A stretch of 64,000 nucleotides of DNA from contig OZ037858.1 of the NCBI GenBank assembly GCA_964035575.1, positions 992,001-1,056,000 on the forward strand. Reading direction: 5' to 3'. The position numbers and the translations under genes were made by a program. Every line of letters starts with the position of its first letter. The stretch's first letter is position 1. Shown piece after piece: positions 60,526-64,000 of the stretch. A model generated the notes under the pieces. The model made no database searches and was not told the DNA's origin. It worked only from the letters and a program-made list of their open reading frames with translations. Source of the DNA: Rhynchopus sp. YZ270_cl-10 (Eukaryota; Euglenozoa; Diplonemea; Diplonemida; Diplonemidae).

Positions 60526-61293
60526 ATGAGGGCAGCACCACCACATCGTTACACGGGTGAGTACATGGCACATAGTGTGCCACGGTATACACCGATGACA
60601 CCGTTGCATAGCGAGGCGTCATATAGCGCTGCTGCACCGGCAACAGCGAAGGTGATTTCCACACCGGCAGCAACCCCGTTGTCGACAATGAAGGAGTCGG
60701 CATGCGATGCGTGCCCCGCTCTGCGAGATCGTCTGCAAGAAGCGGAAGAGATGCTACGTTATGAGCGCGAAACAGTACGTCGTCTCCAAAGCGAGCTGGA
60801 GGTGATCCAAGAAGGACGATGCGACGACAAAGAAAAGATCGACCGCTTGACCTTTCTTCTGAGCCAGGAGCCTCCTCTCCCTCGCACCATTTCACAGTCA
60901 CCTCTACGCACCATGTCCCTCTCACCATCTATGCGGTGCACCACGCGCATATTCGACCTTATCACACTCCCTACAGTCAAGGTCCCACACCACTCTGTGA
61001 CCCACATCGTTGACACCGCAATGCCCGCACTCCAACTCCCTGAGACCTCCACAGTGTACGACCTCATGCCACGGAAACGCCCTGGACGTGTCTTCCTCTG
61101 CAACCGCATTGCACAACCACCCCTCATCTTCAACGCCTGCATAGAAAGCTCTGCAGAAGTCGCCCTCACCCTCCCCGGTGCTGCAAAGAGAAGCGTTATG
61201 GTAGGCCCGCTCTGCTCTGCAGAGGTCCTCGACATGGTGGAAGAGGATCTAAACCGATGCAGTTGTGTTACCTCAGCGGTAGTAGGTGGGTGA
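60526..61293 (+). CDS. Hypothetical protein with short coiled coil (255 aa)
   Basis: The start is 8 nt after CCTACCAG. An N-terminal Pro/Ala/Thr-rich stretch is followed by a C-D-A-C-P segment and a coiled coil (about 65-112, RLQEAEEMLRYERETVRRLQ onward). The C-terminal 130 residues look globular, with beta-strand character (RVFLCNRIAQPPLIFNACI). No family recognised. The C-terminus has several Cys (NRCSCVTSA). Confidence 0.7.
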   Translation: MRAAPPHRYTGEYMAHSVPRYTPMTPLHSEASYSAAAPATAKVISTPAATPLSTMKESACDACPALRDRLQEAEEMLRYERETVRRLQSELEVIQEGRCDDKEKIDRLTFLLSQEPPLPRTISQSPLRTMSLSPSMRCTTRIFDLITLPTVKVPHHSVTHIVDTAMPALQLPETSTVYDLMPRKRPGRVFLCNRIAQPPLIFNACIESSAEVALTLPGAAKRSVMVGPLCSAEVLDMVEEDLNRCSCVTSAVVGG

Positions 61294-61423
61294 CACAGTC
61301 TTTTTTGTCTTTTTTTTTCAATTATTCTTACCATATTGCCTAGAGTTAGAAAATCACTGTTCATTTGATTTTAGATTTTGGAATCACTTCATCCCCCCCC
61401 TATCTTTCAGGTAATTTAAAAAA

Positions 61424-63529
61424 ATGCCAGGTCGACGCAAGAATGATATTGACCCTGCAGTCGCAGCCGCGAATTTGCTTGACAACGTTCTGAAGAAGAA
61501 CTACACTGAAGCGGAGGAGCTCATCGCGAAAGGGGTGAAACCGGACTATGTGCAGAAGACGGGGGATACGGAGGAGACTCTCAAATTGCGTACTGTCCTG
61601 CACCATTGCGTAGAAGCAGGAAATCTAGAGGCACTAGAATGGATTGTGGGGAAGGGCGCGAACCCGAACGTTTCAATGGAGAAGGGGGTGACTGCGTTGC
61701 ATATGTGTGTACTTCAGGATAAGGTGGCGGTTCTCCAGAAGATGTGTGATTTGGCATTAGCGGGATCCTTCCGGTTTTCATTAGACGTTTCAAAGAAGAA
61801 CAATGCAGGAGAGTCAGCCATGCAATGCGCCATACGTCTTTACAAAGTAGACCTTGCTCGCATCCTCCTCAAGGCTGGGGCAAACCACAACTTCAACGAA
61901 TACATCTTCGAAATCGATGCCATCAGCCCCCTCATCAACCATATGCAGTACGCCTGCTGTAAAGGGAATCTAGAGCTCGCTGAGACCCTCTCCGACCTAG
62001 GTGTCACCGTCTTCCAAAGGGACATTGAGGGCAACACCCTGGTGCACCTCGCAGTGCGGCACAAACAGTGGGCCATCTTAGAGTGGCTCCTCGAGAAGGG
62101 GTGTTCCCTCAATGTGCAAGGCTGTGACGGAAGGACTGTGTTGTCGTCGATGTTTGAGGAAGGTTGGGGGCTCGAGGCAGTGACGCAGTTGGTGCAGAGA
62201 GGCGCAGAGGTGAATGAGAAGGACCTCGATGGGACACCGTTGCTGCATCGCAGTGTGTTGGCAGGGGATGAAGCGCTTGTGGCAAGTCTGCTGGAAAATG
62301 CTGCACAGATTTACGCAACAGATCTCTTCGGGAATACGTCTGTACACATTGCGGCGCAACTCATGAACACGAAGATTCTGCATAAATTGACCACAGCAGA
62401 CGATAAAAAGGCTGTCGAGATCGCACCAAACACCACAAACAACGACGGCAACACTGCCCTCCACGCAGCATGCCAGATGGACCAATACCACAACGTTGTG
62501 CACCTCCTCTCCCTCCCCGGTATCAACCAGAACCTGCAGAACGCACAGGGCTGTACACCTCTGCACCTCGCCTCTGCGCACGGTGCGGTGGAGTGTGCGA
62601 AGGCACTTCTCCTTCACAACAACAACAAAGAAGCAGACCCGCCTGCAAAGAAGCCGCCGCCAAAGGGCAAAAAGGATGCCCTCGTCGACGAAGGGAAGAA
62701 GACCGAGATGGAGCTGGAGGACAACGAAGGCAACACCGCGCTGCAGGTGGCCATGGAGCACAGCCACCCCGACGTCGTCAAGCTTCTCATCGACAGCCAG
62801 GCGAGTGTACAACGCACCAGCAAGCTCCACGGCACGCTTCTGCACCAGGCGGTCTTCTCGCAGGCGCACGACATCATGCGGTCTCTTGTTGCTGGCGGGG
62901 CGAGCGTGCACGAACGCGACAAGGACGACTGCACGCCTCTACACATAGCTGTGGGGACGGGGTGTCTTGAGTCTGTTGTCCTCCTCCTTGAGGCTGGCGC
63001 TGACATCGCATGCCAAGACGAGCACACAGGGTCAACACCTCTGCATATGGCGACTACACGTGGCCTTGATAAGATCGTGGCATGTCTGTTCAAGAACAAT
63101 GCTGCTGCAGAGGTGCGCGATCTGACGTGCATGACACCACTGCACCATGCAGCTGCATGCGGCAGCGCACCTTCTGTTCTGCTTGTCCTCGACAACGGAG
63201 GGAAGGCTAACGCAACAGACATCACCGGACAAACTGCACTGCACTACGCCTGCAAGCACGACCACGCTGCAGTAGTCAAGCTTCTCCTTCTCAGAGGCGC
63301 AGACTTCACTCTCAAAGACAAGGACGGCTGGAGCCCCGTACACGTCTCCGCAAACGCAGGCAGCACAGAAAGCGCAAAGCACCTCATCCAAGCAGGCGCC
63401 GCTATCAACGAAGCAGACAAGAAGGACAGACTCCCCCTCACCCTCGCCTCGGAGAGCTGCAAGATCGAAGTCGCGCGTCTTCTTGTTGGGTCATGGATGA
63501 CACGAAACGCTGCCCCGGGGCAGGTTTAA
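61424..63529 (+). CDS. Ankyrin-repeat protein (701 aa)
   Basis: Single exon. Almost the whole length is ankyrin repeats with the TPLH(L/M)A helix start: for example GVTALHMCVL, GNTLVHLAVRHKQW, GTPLLHRSVLAGDE, GNTALHAACQMDQY, GCTPLHLASAHGAV, DCTPLHIAVGTGCL, STPLHMATTRGLDK, MTPLHHAAACGSAP, QTALHYACKHDHAA and GWSPVHVSANAGST. A Lys/Pro-rich insert (PPAKKPPPKGKKDALVDEG) interrupts the array around 407-430. No other domain, signal or membrane segment is seen, so this is a protein-protein scaffold. Partners unknown. The start follows CTATCTTTCAG and a short leader. Confidence 0.88.
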   Translation: MPGRRKNDIDPAVAAANLLDNVLKKNYTEAEELIAKGVKPDYVQKTGDTEETLKLRTVLHHCVEAGNLEALEWIVGKGANPNVSMEKGVTALHMCVLQDKVAVLQKMCDLALAGSFRFSLDVSKKNNAGESAMQCAIRLYKVDLARILLKAGANHNFNEYIFEIDAISPLINHMQYACCKGNLELAETLSDLGVTVFQRDIEGNTLVHLAVRHKQWAILEWLLEKGCSLNVQGCDGRTVLSSMFEEGWGLEAVTQLVQRGAEVNEKDLDGTPLLHRSVLAGDEALVASLLENAAQIYATDLFGNTSVHIAAQLMNTKILHKLTTADDKKAVEIAPNTTNNDGNTALHAACQMDQYHNVVHLLSLPGINQNLQNAQGCTPLHLASAHGAVECAKALLLHNNNKEADPPAKKPPPKGKKDALVDEGKKTEMELEDNEGNTALQVAMEHSHPDVVKLLIDSQASVQRTSKLHGTLLHQAVFSQAHDIMRSLVAGGASVHERDKDDCTPLHIAVGTGCLESVVLLLEAGADIACQDEHTGSTPLHMATTRGLDKIVACLFKNNAAAEVRDLTCMTPLHHAAACGSAPSVLLVLDNGGKANATDITGQTALHYACKHDHAAVVKLLLLRGADFTLKDKDGWSPVHVSANAGSTESAKHLIQAGAAINEADKKDRLPLTLASESCKIEVARLLVGSWMTRNAAPGQV

Positions 63530-63701
63530 TTCAACCTTTTCACACATTTTCTACACCCCCCCTCTAACCCGGCTGTCTTTTCAGACACCATGGTAAATAA
63601 AATACAAACTCTTCTTTGGCTTTCAACATACACATACATCCGGTGGTCACCACCGTAGATACGATACATTTCACTACCTTCCAGAAACACTACACAACCA
63701 A

Positions 63702-64000
63702 ATGGCCGCCACACACTCAGAGTTGGACTATTTGTCTGAAATGAAGGACATAGACTTGGCTGATACCTTGACTGGGGGCGACCTGTTCTTTGCGGAGAGC
63801 CCGGCACGTCCGCAGACACAGAACAGACAGGAGCGTCGCTCTGAAGCGGCAGCGGCACCAAGCACAAAGGAAGAAGATGTTGTGTCTGCAGAGCGTTATC
63901 AGGAGGTGCTGGAAAACCGTTTTATGGACTTAAGGAAGTTGTACTACCACACAAAGGAGCAGAAACAGATTTCTCAGCAGAGGGTGCGTGAGTTGGAGGC
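63702..64000 (+). CDS. 5' end of a coiled-coil protein, runs off the window
   Basis: ATG at 63702, 14 nt after TACCTTCCAG, opens a frame that continues without a stop to the last base (99 complete codons). The N-terminus is acidic (SELDYLSEMKDIDLADTL) and is followed by a Q/R/E-rich linker. From about residue 65 it is heptad-like (AERYQEVLENRFMDLRKLY, then KEQKQISQQRVRELE). The full length and family cannot be judged. Confidence 0.75.
   Translation, partial: MAATHSELDYLSEMKDIDLADTLTGGDLFFAESPARPQTQNRQERRSEAAAAPSTKEEDVVSAERYQEVLENRFMDLRKLYYHTKEQKQISQQRVRELE

Overview
The window comes from the nuclear genome of a flagellated single-celled eukaryote. Genes contain short GT-AG introns whose donors are almost always GTATG-type. 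Coding DNA is GC-rich, while spacers are full of T and A homopolymers. One gene encodes a radial-spoke/dynein-regulatory-complex ATPase (DRC11/IQCA family), which points to a motile flagellum. I cannot name the species. All 21 CDS calls lie on the + strand. Nearly every start codon follows a pyrimidine tract ending in AG and a short A/C-rich leader. Together these suggest co-directional transcription with spliced-leader trans-splicing, as in Euglenozoa such as diplonemids, but this is inference.

Layout. 1-4.5 kb: repeat-rich spacer with two MITE-like elements. 4.5-8.7 kb: tandem histidine-phosphatase (phosphoglycerate mutase-like) genes and a casein-kinase-1-type kinase, whose large intron carries a decayed antisense coding region. 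10.5-15.7 kb: a large coiled-coil protein and a small basic protein. 16.9-22.7 kb: a protein with three cyclic-nucleotide-binding-like domains, a type II membrane glycosyltransferase-like protein, and ethanolamine-phosphate cytidylyltransferase (three exons, two catalytic domains). 24.6-35.6 kb: DRC11-like ATPase, a 60-aa protein, a coiled-coil protein, a manganese-dependent ADP-ribose/CDP-alcohol diphosphatase, a C2H2 zinc-finger protein, and two unknown proteins.

36.9-54.7 kb is the most striking part: three related FG-repeat, nucleoporin-like genes in a row. They combine FG/NPFG/SKPAFG low-complexity sequence with repeated four-cysteine zinc-binding-like modules that I do not recognise as a named family. 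The second and third genes share a nearly identical first half, introns included, and then diverge. One continues into a 30-bp minisatellite coding for a ten-residue FG repeat and a CAP-Gly-like tail. The other continues into a coiled coil, a SAM-like segment and a KP-rich FG domain. The first gene looks like a rearranged partial copy.

54.7-64 kb holds a composite palindromic element with a 53-codon Ser-rich micro-ORF, two identical cystatin genes in a roughly 480-bp duplicated block flanking a secreted P-domain-like protein gene, a small coiled-coil protein, an ankyrin-repeat protein, and the 5' end of another coiled-coil gene running off the window.

Spacers are built from at least four families of short dispersed repeats. 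One is a hairpin family whose inner arms differ between copies but stay largely complementary. No tRNA, rRNA or CRISPR was recognised.
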